Origin: JBDTGE01 sp050742975
Lineage (GTDB): Bacteria > Actinomycetota > Actinomycetes > Mycobacteriales > Jatrophihabitantaceae
Reading direction: 5' to 3'
DNA: 21,956 nucleotides
Assembly: GCA_050742975.1 (NCBI GenBank)
Contig: JBOGDQ010000322.1
Location: 1 to 21,956 of the forward strand
How positions within the stretch are numbered: position 1 is the first letter of the stretch; each line of letters starts with the position of its first letter. The notes beneath the pieces are model-generated. The model saw only the letters and a program-made list of their open reading frames with translations, searched no databases and was not told the origin of the DNA. Below, piece after piece: positions 14,883 through 21,907 of the stretch. A program made the position numbers and the translations under genes.

Positions 14883-14959
14883 TGGTGGCCAGGGGCGGGA
14901 TCGAACCGCCGACCTACCGCTTTTCAGGCGGTCGCTCGTACCAGCTGAGCTACCTGGCC
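14883..14959 (-). tRNA. tRNA-Phe (GAA)
   Basis: The cloverleaf reads 5' GGCCAGG (complement of 14953-14959) paired with CCTGGCC. The D arm is AGCTCAGCTGGTA. The anticodon arm is ACCGC-CTGAAAA-GCGGT with anticodon GAA, and the T arm carries GGTTCGATCC. Discriminator A is at 14886 and an encoded CCA at 14883-14885. In many actinobacteria this tRNA directly follows tRNA-Glu and tRNA-Asp; here about 2.1 kb separates it from them. Confidence 0.95.
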
Positions 14960-15037
14960 GCACCACGACGGGCGGCCGCCGCGGAACCCGGCAAGCTTAG
15001 CGGACCAGGTGACCCCCGATTCGCGGCGAGCGGTCGA

Positions 15038-15535
15038 TCAGTACGTGTACGCGCCGCCGCCCGACGACGAGGAACTCATGGACGGCGCGGGCGATGCCGG
15101 GGTGCCCGTGACGGTCGCGGTGTGCCACGCACCGCCTCCGTCGGCAATGCCTTCGCCGGACTTGTCGCCCGCGGCCTTGTCGCCGCTGAATTCGTACAGC
15201 GGGTGGCCGTTGAGCGTGGCCTGTACCGAGCCGTCCGGACGGGTGATCGTCCCGAGATCGGCTGCGGTCAGCCCCGAGCCCGCACGTGCCGGGCCTGGCA
15301 CTGGTGGCCACAGAGTCTGGCACGTGCCGACGCACTTGATCGACTTGGACGTGTCGAGGGTGTTCTCGTAGATGGTGTGCCCGTTGGGTGCGACGAGCGT
15401 CGAGCCCTGCATCGAGACGACCGAGCCGCCGGCAGCGGGCTTGCTCTGCGTCGGCGACGACGTGGAACTGGTACAGGCCGATAGGAACGTGAGCGACGCT
15501 GCGCCGGCGATGATCATGATGTACCGCGTAGACAT
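15038..15535 (-). CDS. Lipoprotein with PF03640-type repeats
   Basis: A 165-aa membrane-anchored lipoprotein of the 'secreted repeat' family (COG4315-like), whose function is unknown. The signal peptide MSTRYIMIIAGAASLTFLSAC ends in the lipobox L-S-A-C, and the Cys at residue 21 would be lipidated. Two repeat units follow: GSTLVAPNGHTIYENTLDTS with K-C-x-G-T-C-x-x-L-W-P-P, and GTITRPDGSVQATLNGHPLY ending EFSGDK. The pair of Cys in the first unit is typical. The C-terminus is a Ser/Gly-rich tail. ATG 15535 follows GGAGG at good spacing. It lies 43 nt downstream of the CbiX gene on the same strand, so the two may be co-transcribed. Confidence 0.88.
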   Translation of the reverse strand: MSTRYIMIIAGAASLTFLSACTSSTSSPTQSKPAAGGSVVSMQGSTLVAPNGHTIYENTLDTSKSIKCVGTCQTLWPPVPGPARAGSGLTAADLGTITRPDGSVQATLNGHPLYEFSGDKAAGDKSGEGIADGGGAWHTATVTGTPASPAPSMSSSSSGGGAYTY

Positions 15536-15578
15536 GGTGAACCTCCGCCCATCAACACGGACGAAGTACCGCGCAGGT

Positions 15579-16256
15579 TCAGTTCAGGGCCTCGTCGTAA
15601 CGGGCCAGCACGAGTGACACCAGGGCCGGATGCACCCCGATCGGATCGGCAACCGTCGCGATCCCGGCGGCCGATGCCTTCAGCGAGTCCAGGAAGCGTC
15701 CCTCGGCCAGCAGGTAGGTGGCGACGTCGACGGAGGGGGCGAGGGCGACGAGCGCCGCGCGGACGTCCTCGGCCAGTGTCACGACGGTGACGGGTCGGCC
15801 GAGACGCGCGCCGAGCAGGCCGGCAGCGGCGCCGTGTTCGGTGCGTGCCTCGGGACGGGACGACCCGACCCCGACCAGCGCGATGGTCGCTGCCGACGAC
15901 GGGCCGAGCCGATCGATCAACGCGTCGATGATCAGCGGATCCGGGCCGAGGTGTCGCGCAACCCGCACGCCGCGACGGCCGGCGGCCACCCGGGGTATGT
16001 CCGTCTGCACGTGGTAACCCGTCGACAGCAGCAGCGGCAGCACGACCACCGGACCGGCGAGCGTGTCCAGCGCCTCGGCGAGCGACGGCGCGGCGACGTC
16101 GAGGAAGCACAGCGATGCCGGAAGGGCGGGCCGGGTAGCACGGATCGTCGCGACGAGCGAGGCAGTGCTCGCCGAGCCGGCCACGGAGCTCGTCCCATGC
16201 GCGGCAACCAGCAGCCGGGGAATCGAGCCGACCTTCGCCCCAGCCACGACCTGCAC
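15579..16256 (-). CDS. CbiX/SirB-type sirohydrochlorin chelatase family protein
   Basis: A 225-aa cytoplasmic class II chelatase family member, expected to insert Fe or Co into sirohydrochlorin on the way to siroheme or cobalamin. The metal-binding histidines are visible as H20 (LLVAAHGTSS) and H82 (LLSTGYHVQTDIP). The second half repeats the fold (DPLIIDALIDRL, IALVGVGSSRPE) without its own HG motif, as is usual in the two-domain form. Starts GTG 16256 or GTG 16247 are both weak. No other siroheme, cobalamin or sulfite/nitrite reductase gene is present in the window, so the pathway and metal remain open. It is divergent from the thioesterase gene with 44 nt between starts. Confidence 0.86.
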   Translation of the reverse strand: MQVVAGAKVGSIPRLLVAAHGTSSVAGSASTASLVATIRATRPALPASLCFLDVAAPSLAEALDTLAGPVVVLPLLLSTGYHVQTDIPRVAAGRRGVRVARHLGPDPLIIDALIDRLGPSSAATIALVGVGSSRPEARTEHGAAAGLLGARLGRPVTVVTLAEDVRAALVALAPSVDVATYLLAEGRFLDSLKASAAGIATVADPIGVHPALVSLVLARYDEALN

Positions 16257-16300
16257 CCTACTGAGGGCTTGGCCGACGGCGCGCGGTGTTGGATGTCCAC

Positions 16301-17104
16301 ATGCCCTCGACCACTTTCGCCGCAGTCACCTCGGTAACCGAGAGCAGACCCGGTCGCTTCGACGCACACGTCAATCCGCAGTGGACGATCGGCGGCAGGC
16401 CCAACGGTGGCTACCTGCTGGCCGTGCTCGGCCGTGCGGCGTCGACAGCCGGCCCGCACGAGCACGTCATCGCCGCCAGCGCGCACTACCTGCACTCGCC
16501 GGACCCGGGGCCGGTGACGATCGAGGTCGAGGTCCTGCGCGCCGGCCGGTCGGCCAGCCAGCTCCGCACGCGCATGCTGCAGGACGGGCGCCCGTGCGTG
16601 GATGCGCTGTGCACCACGAGCCGGCTGGACCCGGACACCAAGGCGTTCTGGGACAGCGGACTGCCCGATGCGGGTCGGCCGATCGACGAGTGCGTCCGGA
16701 TCCCCGGCCGCACGCCCGACGGCACTCCGGTCGCGATCATGGACGAGGTCGACGTGCTGCTCGACCCGGACACCCTGGGCTTCGCGGCCGGTCACCCCAG
16801 CGGGCGCGGTGAACTCCGAGGCTGGCTGTCACTGCCCGACGGCGAGCGGTTCGACCCGACGTCGCTGCTGTACGCGGTTGACTCGTTCCCACCCGCGACG
16901 TTCGAGATCGAGCCGGCCGGATGGGTGCCCACGCTGGAGCTGACCGCGTACGTGCGAGCCCTACCCGCGCCGGGACCGGTGCAGGTGCTGCAGAAGGCTC
17001 AGCTGATCGACGCGCAGCGGGTGGACGAGGCGTGCTACGTCTGGGACTCGGCCGGGCGGCTTGTCGCCCACGGCACGCAACTGGCCGGCGTCCGGCTGGG
17101 CTGA
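16301..17104 (+). CDS. Thioesterase family protein (double hotdog, TesB-like)
   Basis: A 267-aa protein resembling acyl-CoA thioesterase II-like enzymes, which hydrolyse acyl-CoA to free acid and CoA. The first hotdog has VNPQWTIGGRPNGGYLLAVL and HVIAASAHYLHSPDPGPVTI followed by VEVLRAGRSASQLRTRMLQD. The second, near the C-terminus, has PTLELTAYVRALPAPGPVQV and the final strand ACYVWDSAGRLVAHGTQLAG; both are typical of the actinobacterial subgroup. ATG 16301 has a weak GGA upstream; TTG 16286 would add five residues. The gene ends only 2 nt before the CCA end of the convergent tRNA-Asp, so transcription probably runs antisense into the tRNA genes unless it stops there. The substrate is unknown. 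Confidence 0.87.
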   Translation: MPSTTFAAVTSVTESRPGRFDAHVNPQWTIGGRPNGGYLLAVLGRAASTAGPHEHVIAASAHYLHSPDPGPVTIEVEVLRAGRSASQLRTRMLQDGRPCVDALCTTSRLDPDTKAFWDSGLPDAGRPIDECVRIPGRTPDGTPVAIMDEVDVLLDPDTLGFAAGHPSGRGELRGWLSLPDGERFDPTSLLYAVDSFPPATFEIEPAGWVPTLELTAYVRALPAPGPVQVLQKAQLIDAQRVDEACYVWDSAGRLVAHGTQLAGVRLG

Positions 17105-17106
17105 GC

Positions 17107-17183
17107 TGGCGACCCCGACCGGACTTGAACCGGCGACTTCCTCCGTGACAGGGAGGCACTCTAACCAACTGAGCTACGGGGCC
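17107..17183 (-). tRNA. tRNA-Asp (GTC)
   Basis: Acceptor GGCCCCG (complement of 17177-17183) pairs with CGGGGTC. The anticodon arm is CCTCC-CTGTCAC-GGAGG, anticodon GTC, and the T arm has GGTTCAAGTCC. Discriminator G at 17110 is expected for Asp and CCA is encoded at 17107-17109. It lies 16 nt downstream of tRNA-Glu on the same strand and is probably part of one transcript with it. Confidence 0.96.
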
Positions 17184-17199
17184 TAGCACGTGCTGCGGG

Positions 17200-17272
17200 T
17201 GCCCCCAACGGGATTCGAACCCGTGCTACCGCCTTGAAAGGGCGGCGTCCTGGGCCGCTAGACGATGAGGGC
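17200..17272 (-). tRNA. tRNA-Glu (TTC)
   Basis: Acceptor GCCCTCA (complement of 17266-17272) pairs with TGGGGGC through one G-T wobble. The anticodon arm is CCGCC-CTTTCAA-GGCGG, anticodon TTC, and the T arm has GGGTTCGAATCCC. The 3' end is not followed by an encoded CCA (bases read ACCC), unlike the neighbouring Asp and Phe tRNAs, so CCA must be added after transcription. Confidence 0.96.
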
Positions 17273-17379
17273 GGCGAACCGCATCATGCTAGCCGTTGGT
17301 GACGGCGACCAGCATAAGGGACGTCCGCCCCGCACTCCAAAGCGCGGCCGAGGATCACTGGCAGCAACCTGGCAGGCCA

Positions 17380-17411
17380 TTCGGTAACGACCCGGTAACT
17401 CGTAAGGTAAT
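17380..17411 (+). promoter_or_regulatory. Promoter with GTAAC direct repeats upstream of the LCP gene
   Basis: GTAAC occurs at 17384-17388 and 17395-17399 with a 6-nt spacer, followed by GTAAT at 17407-17411. A possible promoter overlaps: TTCGGT (17380-17385) and TAAGGT (17403-17408), 17 nt apart. Direct GTAAC-like repeats resemble boxes of OmpR-family response regulators such as MtrA, which controls actinobacterial cell-wall genes. The assignment is tentative. Confidence 0.4.
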
Positions 17412-17444
17412 CGGGTCCCAACGAGAAGATTCGCAAGGAGGATC

Positions 17445-18992
17445 GTGTCCCACGACGACGGCACGTCCTCCGACTCGTCGGACCGCGCCTGGTTGGACGA
17501 CCTTTTCGTCGACTTCGCGGAACGCAACATCGCGCGCGATCCCGATCCCGGGCCACAGCCACCGCTGACCCCGTACGCTCAGGACGACTTCACCGCACCG
17601 GAGATCGCGGCGCCGCTCGTGCCGATCGTGGACGACACCCCGACCGGCGTCATCCCCACCGCGCTGCTGCAGACCGACGACGAGTCGCCGACGACCGTCA
17701 TCCCGATCGTCCCGCGCGGCACGTCCGAGCTGTCCAGCGAGCAGTCCGATCTGCTCCAGCGCCTTCGCAGCCGAGGTACGGAAGCGCCCCAGCGTGCCGC
17801 TGAGCCCCGGCCGGCCGCCGGAGCGGACCGGCCGCAGCGTGCCGCCGGGCGCAAGCCGAGCCGCCGCCGCAGGGTCCTGGTGCGCGCCGTTGTCTGCGCG
17901 CTCGCGTTCTCGCTCACCCTGGTGCTGACCGCCGTCGGCGTGGCCGGTGCGCTGTATGAGAAGTACAACGGCCAGCTGCACCGCGTCGCCGTCCTGCAGA
18001 AGCACGACCCCAACATCCGCGACGCCCCGCGGCAGCTGCACGCCGAGAACTTCCTCGTCATCGGTTCGGACTCGCGCGCCGGCCTCGGCGGCCACTTCGG
18101 CGACGTCTCCGGCGCCCGCTCGGACACCACGATGATCGTGCACCTGTCGCCCAGTCACACCCAGGCGACGATCATCAGCATTCCCCGCGACTCGTGGGTG
18201 ACGATCCCGAGCTGCAAGTCGTCGAACGGGAGCACCGTCGCGCAGCATCAGGACATGTTCAACTCGGCGTTCACGATCGGCGGTCCGTCGTGCACGATCG
18301 CGACCGTCCAGAAGCTCACCGGCATCGCCGTCACCCACTTCGTCGAGATCGATTTCATGGGGTTCGAGGCGATGGTGCAGGCGATGGGGTCGGTGACGAT
18401 TTGCAGCCCGCAGGTCGTCAACGATCCAGGCAGCGGGCTGAAGCTGCATACCGGCAACAACAAGCTCAACGGCAAGCAGGCCCTCGCCTACGTCCGCGCC
18501 CGCGAGACGCTCGGTGACGGCTCTGACCTCGGCCGCATCAAGCGTCAGCAGATGTTCATGGGAGTGGTCCTGCGCAAGGCAATGGACGGGTCGATGCTGA
18601 GCAACCCGGCGCGGCTTACCTCGTTCCTGGACGCGGCCACGAAGGCGATCACGATCGACAAGGACACCACGTTCGGCGACCTGCGCACGCTCGCGACGTC
18701 GCTGCAGGGACTGAACACCAAGCGGGTGACGTTCTACACCGCACCGATCGCGAACGCGAACTACACGCCGCCGGGGACGTCGATGACCGGCCGGGTGCTG
18801 CTCGATGCGTCCCAGGGTCGCGCGCTGTACGACTCGGTGATCCAGGACCGCAAGCCGGTGTGGGTGACCGACAAGAACGGAAAGACGAGCATCGTGGACT
18901 CCGCCGACGGCGCAACCACTACGGCACCGACCAAGAGCCCAGCGCTCCCGAAGCCGAACCTGAACGCCGCGCAGAAGACCTGCTCGCTGTAG
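17445..18992 (+). CDS. LytR-CpsA-Psr (LCP) family cell-wall ligase
   Basis: A 515-aa membrane-anchored enzyme that transfers lipid-linked glycopolymers (arabinogalactan or teichoic-type polymers) to peptidoglycan. The cytoplasmic N-terminus of about 140 residues is acidic, then Arg-rich (KPSRRRRVLVR). One membrane helix follows at about 146-168. The extracellular LCP domain begins at about 202 with NFLVIGSDSRAGLGG; key residues are D in GSDSR, R in SIPRDSWV, and the block ALAYVRARETLGDGSDLGRI followed by KRQQ. The C-terminus ends in a Thr/Pro-rich tail. GTG 17445 is preceded by AAGGAGG with ideal spacing. The long acidic cytoplasmic region may be a site for kinase or partner control, as in other actinobacterial LCP proteins (inference). 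The stop is 2 nt from the convergent GlsB gene. Confidence 0.94.
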   Translation: MSHDDGTSSDSSDRAWLDDLFVDFAERNIARDPDPGPQPPLTPYAQDDFTAPEIAAPLVPIVDDTPTGVIPTALLQTDDESPTTVIPIVPRGTSELSSEQSDLLQRLRSRGTEAPQRAAEPRPAAGADRPQRAAGRKPSRRRRVLVRAVVCALAFSLTLVLTAVGVAGALYEKYNGQLHRVAVLQKHDPNIRDAPRQLHAENFLVIGSDSRAGLGGHFGDVSGARSDTTMIVHLSPSHTQATIISIPRDSWVTIPSCKSSNGSTVAQHQDMFNSAFTIGGPSCTIATVQKLTGIAVTHFVEIDFMGFEAMVQAMGSVTICSPQVVNDPGSGLKLHTGNNKLNGKQALAYVRARETLGDGSDLGRIKRQQMFMGVVLRKAMDGSMLSNPARLTSFLDAATKAITIDKDTTFGDLRTLATSLQGLNTKRVTFYTAPIANANYTPPGTSMTGRVLLDASQGRALYDSVIQDRKPVWVTDKNGKTSIVDSADGATTTAPTKSPALPKPNLNAAQKTCSL

Positions 18993-18994
18993 CG

Positions 18995-19261
18995 TCAGCG
19001 GCGCGGTTTGCGGTCGAACACCCGCCAGAGCGCCAGGACGACGATGCTTCCTCCGATCGCGCCGATGAACGTCGATGCCTTGCGCAGATCGAACTTGTCG
19101 TGCAGCAGGATCGCGCCGATCGACCCGCCCGCGTAGGAACCCACGACGCCGAGCAGCGCGGTACCCAGACAGCCGAGCCGCTGCGGGCTGCGGACGAACA
19201 GGCGGGCGATGCCGCCGGCAATCAGCCCGAGCAGCAGCAGCCCGAGCAGGTCCAGCACCAT
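18995..19261 (-). CDS. GlsB/YeaQ/YmgE family membrane protein
   Basis: An 88-aa membrane protein of the transglycosylase-associated/GlsB family, often linked to general stress responses; its mechanism is unknown. Three hydrophobic segments are visible: GLLLLGLIAGGIARLFV, CLGTALLGVVGSYAGGSIGA and STFIGAIGGSIVVLALWRVF, with the Gly-rich GxxG patterns of the family and a basic tail RKPRR. ATG 19261 has only a weak ribosome-binding site. It lies 43 nt downstream of tyrA on the same strand, with a hairpin between them, and its stop nearly touches that of the convergent LCP gene. Confidence 0.9.
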   Translation of the reverse strand: MVLDLLGLLLLGLIAGGIARLFVRSPQRLGCLGTALLGVVGSYAGGSIGAILLHDKFDLRKASTFIGAIGGSIVVLALWRVFDRKPRR

Positions 19262-19276
19262 CGCTCGATTGTGCCT

Positions 19277-19303
19277 GGTCCGGTCTCGGGGGCGACGGAC
19301 CGG
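19277..19303 (-). terminator. Weak hairpin between tyrA and the GlsB gene
   Basis: Nested arms CCGGTC (19280-19285) with GACCGG (19298-19303), and alternatively GGTCCG (19277-19282) with CGGACC (19296-19301). The two pairings are mutually exclusive. It starts 1 nt past the tyrA stop on the minus strand and lies in the leader of the next gene; it may be a weak terminator or nothing. Confidence 0.3.
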
Positions 19304-19304
19304 G

Positions 19305-20270
19305 CTACGCCGGCGGGCGCATCCCCAGCAGCCGCACGCCGTCGTCGTCGCGCAGTACCGCGGTGATCCAGCCGCCGTGCCGGCCGTGATCGGTGAGCTC
19401 CTCGGAACTCGCGCGCAGCTCGACCGGCTCGAAGCGGCGGTGTTCCCAGTTCACGCGGGCCTCGTACCCGGCCCTGGCCAGCTCGAACATCGACTCGTTG
19501 TTGGCCAGGTGCGCGCGCGTGGTGCTCAGCCGGCCTATGACCTCGTCGAGAGCGGTCACGAGGGCGACGTTCCCGTCGCACCACGTGGCGACGAGATCGG
19601 GCCGGGTCCGGGCCACGCGGGAGCCCGAGCGGTACGAGCCGGCGGCGAGGGAAAGCCCGAGCGGTCCGCCGGCGAGGCCGGTCAGCGCCAGCACCTCGGC
19701 GAGCACGTGCGGCAGGCCGATGACGTGCGCCACCGCCCGGTCCTGCTCGGCGGCGGTGCTGGGCACCGGCTTCGCACCGAGGTCGCAGACCAGTTCGGCG
19801 ACGGCGAGCCAGGCGTCCAGATCGGTGTCCGGCTCGACGGTCAGCGTCCACGGGGCGTCGCGGAACAGCATGGGATCGGTGGCCACCCACCCGCTCTCCT
19901 CGGTTCCGGCAAGCGGGTGACCGCCCACGAAGCGCGAGTGCGGCACGACGTCGCGGACGGCTGCGTGCACCGGCTCCTTGAGCGTGCCGACGTCGGTCAG
20001 CAGCGCACCGGGAGCGAGGTGCGGTGCCAGCGAGACGAGCGCGTCACGCACCTGCGGCAGCGGCATGGCCAGCACGACGAGGTCGGCCCCGTGCACCGCC
20101 GCGGCGTCCGTCGGTGTCACGGGATAGCCGGATGCGCTCGCTGCCGCGGCCGTCTGCGGATCGATGTCGTACCCGACCACGTCCAGGCCACTCTGCCGCA
20201 CCGCGTGCATCAACGAGCCGCCGATGAGGCCGAGTCCGAGCACGGCGACCCGGCCGAATGCGGCGGTCAT
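19305..20270 (-). CDS. tyrA: Prephenate dehydrogenase
   Basis: A 321-aa NAD-dependent enzyme that converts prephenate to 4-hydroxyphenylpyruvate in tyrosine biosynthesis. The Rossmann motif is VLGLGLIGGSL at about 10-20, with D35 after the second strand (GYDID) favouring NAD. The catalytic His is H118 in GGHPLAGTEESG. The helical dimerisation domain follows (HVIGLPHVLAEVLAL, AAGSYRSGSRVARTRPDL). There is no fused chorismate mutase. The last 60 residues are too short and unlike a complete ACT domain as far as I can see. ATG 20270 has no strong ribosome-binding site but fits the family start. It is divergent from the TadA-associated operon, an arrangement seen near tadA in other actinobacteria. 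Confidence 0.94.
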   Translation of the reverse strand: MTAAFGRVAVLGLGLIGGSLMHAVRQSGLDVVGYDIDPQTAAAASASGYPVTPTDAAAVHGADLVVLAMPLPQVRDALVSLAPHLAPGALLTDVGTLKEPVHAAVRDVVPHSRFVGGHPLAGTEESGWVATDPMLFRDAPWTLTVEPDTDLDAWLAVAELVCDLGAKPVPSTAAEQDRAVAHVIGLPHVLAEVLALTGLAGGPLGLSLAAGSYRSGSRVARTRPDLVATWCDGNVALVTALDEVIGRLSTTRAHLANNESMFELARAGYEARVNWEHRRFEPVELRASSEELTDHGRHGGWITAVLRDDDGVRLLGMRPPA

Positions 20271-20347
20271 GACGGGCGACTGCAGGGTGAACTCACGCCT
20301 CGACGCTAGCGGGTGTGTATGAGCGACTTCCTACAGCCGGGACCGAC

Positions 20348-20363
20348 GTGTCAGGATCGACAC
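20348..20363. promoter_or_regulatory. Small inverted repeat upstream of the TadA operon
   Basis: GTGTC-aggatc-GACAC lies 37 nt before the likely ATG of the first TadA-associated gene, in the tyrA/tadA divergent region. The five-base arms are short and no clear -35/-10 pair is placed around it, so a regulatory role is only possible. Confidence 0.25.
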
Positions 20364-20399
20364 CTCGCGACGGTCACGGGACGAGAGGCGGTGGGGCAG

Positions 20400-20885
20400 A
20401 TGGCACAACGGGGGTACGCGGTAGCGGCCTATCGCGACAGCGGAGCCTGGCATGTCTCGCCGCTGCCGCCAGCCGTCCTCGGTGATCTGAGCGGGCTGTT
20501 GCAGGCGCTGCGCGGGCAGTCGCCGGAAGGTGGACCGTTCGTCATCGCGAGCGTCGACGACGAGTTCTTCCTCATCGCTCGGCAGGACGGCGGCCGCATC
20601 GCGTTGCTGCTGTCGGACATGACGGCGGCGGTCGAGTACCCGCTCGCCGAGCAGGTGCTGGCGCGACTCGGCGAGGACCCGCCCGAGGACGACGAACTCG
20701 ACGAGGTGTGGCCCGTCGGAGACCTGGACCTGTTCAGTGACCTGGACCTTTCCGAGGACGAGATGGAGCAGATCCTCGACGACATGGACGCCTACCCCGA
20801 CGAGATGCTCGAGGAGATCGTCGACCGCCTGGGCCTGGCGGAGGAGTACTCGAAGGCGACCGAGACCGCGCAGGCGGTCCGCTGA
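20400..20885 (+). CDS. TadA-associated protein, first (divergent) paralogue
   Basis: A 161-aa very acidic protein related to the actinobacterial 'tRNA adenosine deaminase-associated protein' family and to the next gene. Shared core: ASVDDEFFLIARQDGGRIAL followed by LLSDMTAAVEY aligns with EQDDEYAVIIRVDGDDEDPR followed by AFLSDGHAADNY. The C-terminal stretch PVGDLDLFSDLDLSEDEMEQ aligns without gaps over 49 residues with PFGEADIVEDLGTPAAELID of the neighbour. ATG 20400 is chosen because it gives exactly the neighbour's length and has a purine-rich GAGGCGGTGGGG before it; GTG 20313 and ATG 20319 are open alternatives. It has no catalytic motif, membrane segment or signal peptide. The gene lies 52 nt before its paralogue and two genes before tadA. 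The function is unknown. Confidence 0.8.
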   Translation: MAQRGYAVAAYRDSGAWHVSPLPPAVLGDLSGLLQALRGQSPEGGPFVIASVDDEFFLIARQDGGRIALLLSDMTAAVEYPLAEQVLARLGEDPPEDDELDEVWPVGDLDLFSDLDLSEDEMEQILDDMDAYPDEMLEEIVDRLGLAEEYSKATETAQAVR

Positions 20886-20937
20886 TGTTCAGCACGTATC
20901 GCACCGACGACGAGTTGGATCCGCACCGGAGGTCGTG

Positions 20938-21423
20938 ATGTCGTACTTCGCATCCGTTCTCGCACGCACGGGGGACCGGTGGCGCGGTGTCGAGGTGTCG
21001 CTCGAGGACTGCGAATCGATCACCGACGTCGCCGATGTGGCTCTGGACGTGCCGGGCGAGTTGCGCCTTGTGCTGATCGAACAGGACGACGAGTACGCGG
21101 TGATCATCCGCGTCGACGGCGACGACGAGGACCCGCGCGCGTTCCTGTCGGACGGCCACGCCGCGGACAACTACCCGATGGCCGCGATCATCGCCGAGGA
21201 GCTGACCGAGATCGGTGAGGACGAGCTCAGCGACGACGAGGACGCTCCGCCGGCACACGACAGCGCACCGTTCGGCGAGGCGGACATCGTGGAGGACCTC
21301 GGCACGCCGGCGGCGGAACTGATCGACATGTGCGCGCACGAGGGCACCTTGCCGATGGATGTCCTCGTGCACGTCTGCGAGAAGGCCGGCGCCGCCGAGA
21401 CGTTCGACGACCTTCGCGCGTGA
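20938..21423 (+). CDS. TadA-associated protein, second (canonical) paralogue
   Basis: A 161-aa acidic protein matching the actinobacterial family named only for its position beside tadA. Features are the N-terminal MSYFASVLARTGDRWRG, the central EQDDEYAVIIRVDGDDEDPR followed by AFLSD, and the C-terminal DLGTPAAELIDMCAHEGTLP followed by DVLVHVCEKAG, which reads like a small helical domain. ATG 20938 follows GGAGG (20928-20932). Its TGA at 21421-21423 overlaps the GTG of tadA by 4 nt (GTGA), so the two are translationally coupled and probably needed in fixed ratio. An accessory role in A34-to-inosine editing is a reasonable inference from context, not shown by any motif. Confidence 0.9.
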   Translation: MSYFASVLARTGDRWRGVEVSLEDCESITDVADVALDVPGELRLVLIEQDDEYAVIIRVDGDDEDPRAFLSDGHAADNYPMAAIIAEELTEIGEDELSDDEDAPPAHDSAPFGEADIVEDLGTPAAELIDMCAHEGTLPMDVLVHVCEKAGAAETFDDLRA

Positions 21424-21881
21424 TCGACAGCCCGGCCGACGACGTCGCGATTCAGGCGGCGCTCGCCGAGGCCGACGCCGCACTCGCCCGGGGCGAGGTG
21501 CCGATCGGTGCGGTCGTCCTCGACCGCTCGGGCGCGGTGATCGCCACTGCACACAATGAGAGGGAGAGCGGTAGCGACCCGACCGCGCACGCGGAGATCG
21601 TCGCGCTGCGTCGAGCGGGCGAGGCGCTCGGGTCGTGGCGCCTGGACGGTTGCACGCTCGCCGTCACCCTCGAACCGTGCACGATGTGCGCGGGAGCGAT
21701 CGTCCTTGCCCGCGTGCGGCGGCTGGTCTTCGGCGCCTGGGATCCGAAGGCAGGTGCGGTCGGTTCGCTCCGGGACGTCGTTCGGGACCGCCGGTTGAAC
21801 CACCGCCCGGAGGTCGCGGCGGGGGTGCGCGAGCAGGAGTGTTCGACCCTGCTCGCGGGATTCTTCGCGGCCAGGCGCTGA
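21420..21881 (+). CDS. tadA: tRNA-specific adenosine deaminase TadA
   Basis: A 153-aa zinc enzyme that deaminates A34 to inosine in tRNA-Arg(ACG), allowing it to read CGU, CGC and CGA. Zinc ligands are H57 (TAHAEI) and the two Cys of PCTMC (C87, C90); E59 is the proton shuttle. GEVPIGAVV and GAWDPKAGAVGSLRDVVRD are typical TadA motifs, and N46 (HNERE) lies in the substrate pocket. GTG 21420 overlaps the preceding stop by 4 nt. The open frame extends further upstream but there is antisense-frame coding of the paralogue, not TadA. The last gene of a three-gene operon; a tRNA-Ser follows after 26 nt. Confidence 0.95.
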   Translation: MIDSPADDVAIQAALAEADAALARGEVPIGAVVLDRSGAVIATAHNERESGSDPTAHAEIVALRRAGEALGSWRLDGCTLAVTLEPCTMCAGAIVLARVRRLVFGAWDPKAGAVGSLRDVVRDRRLNHRPEVAAGVREQECSTLLAGFFAARR

Positions 21882-21907
21882 CGCGGCGATCCTGTAGCCT
21901 GTTCGAC

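Noticed and set aside
14960..17106. tRNA-targeted genomic island with attachment sites
   Set aside because: No integrase and no copy of the tRNA-Asp or tRNA-Phe end at the far side of the block.
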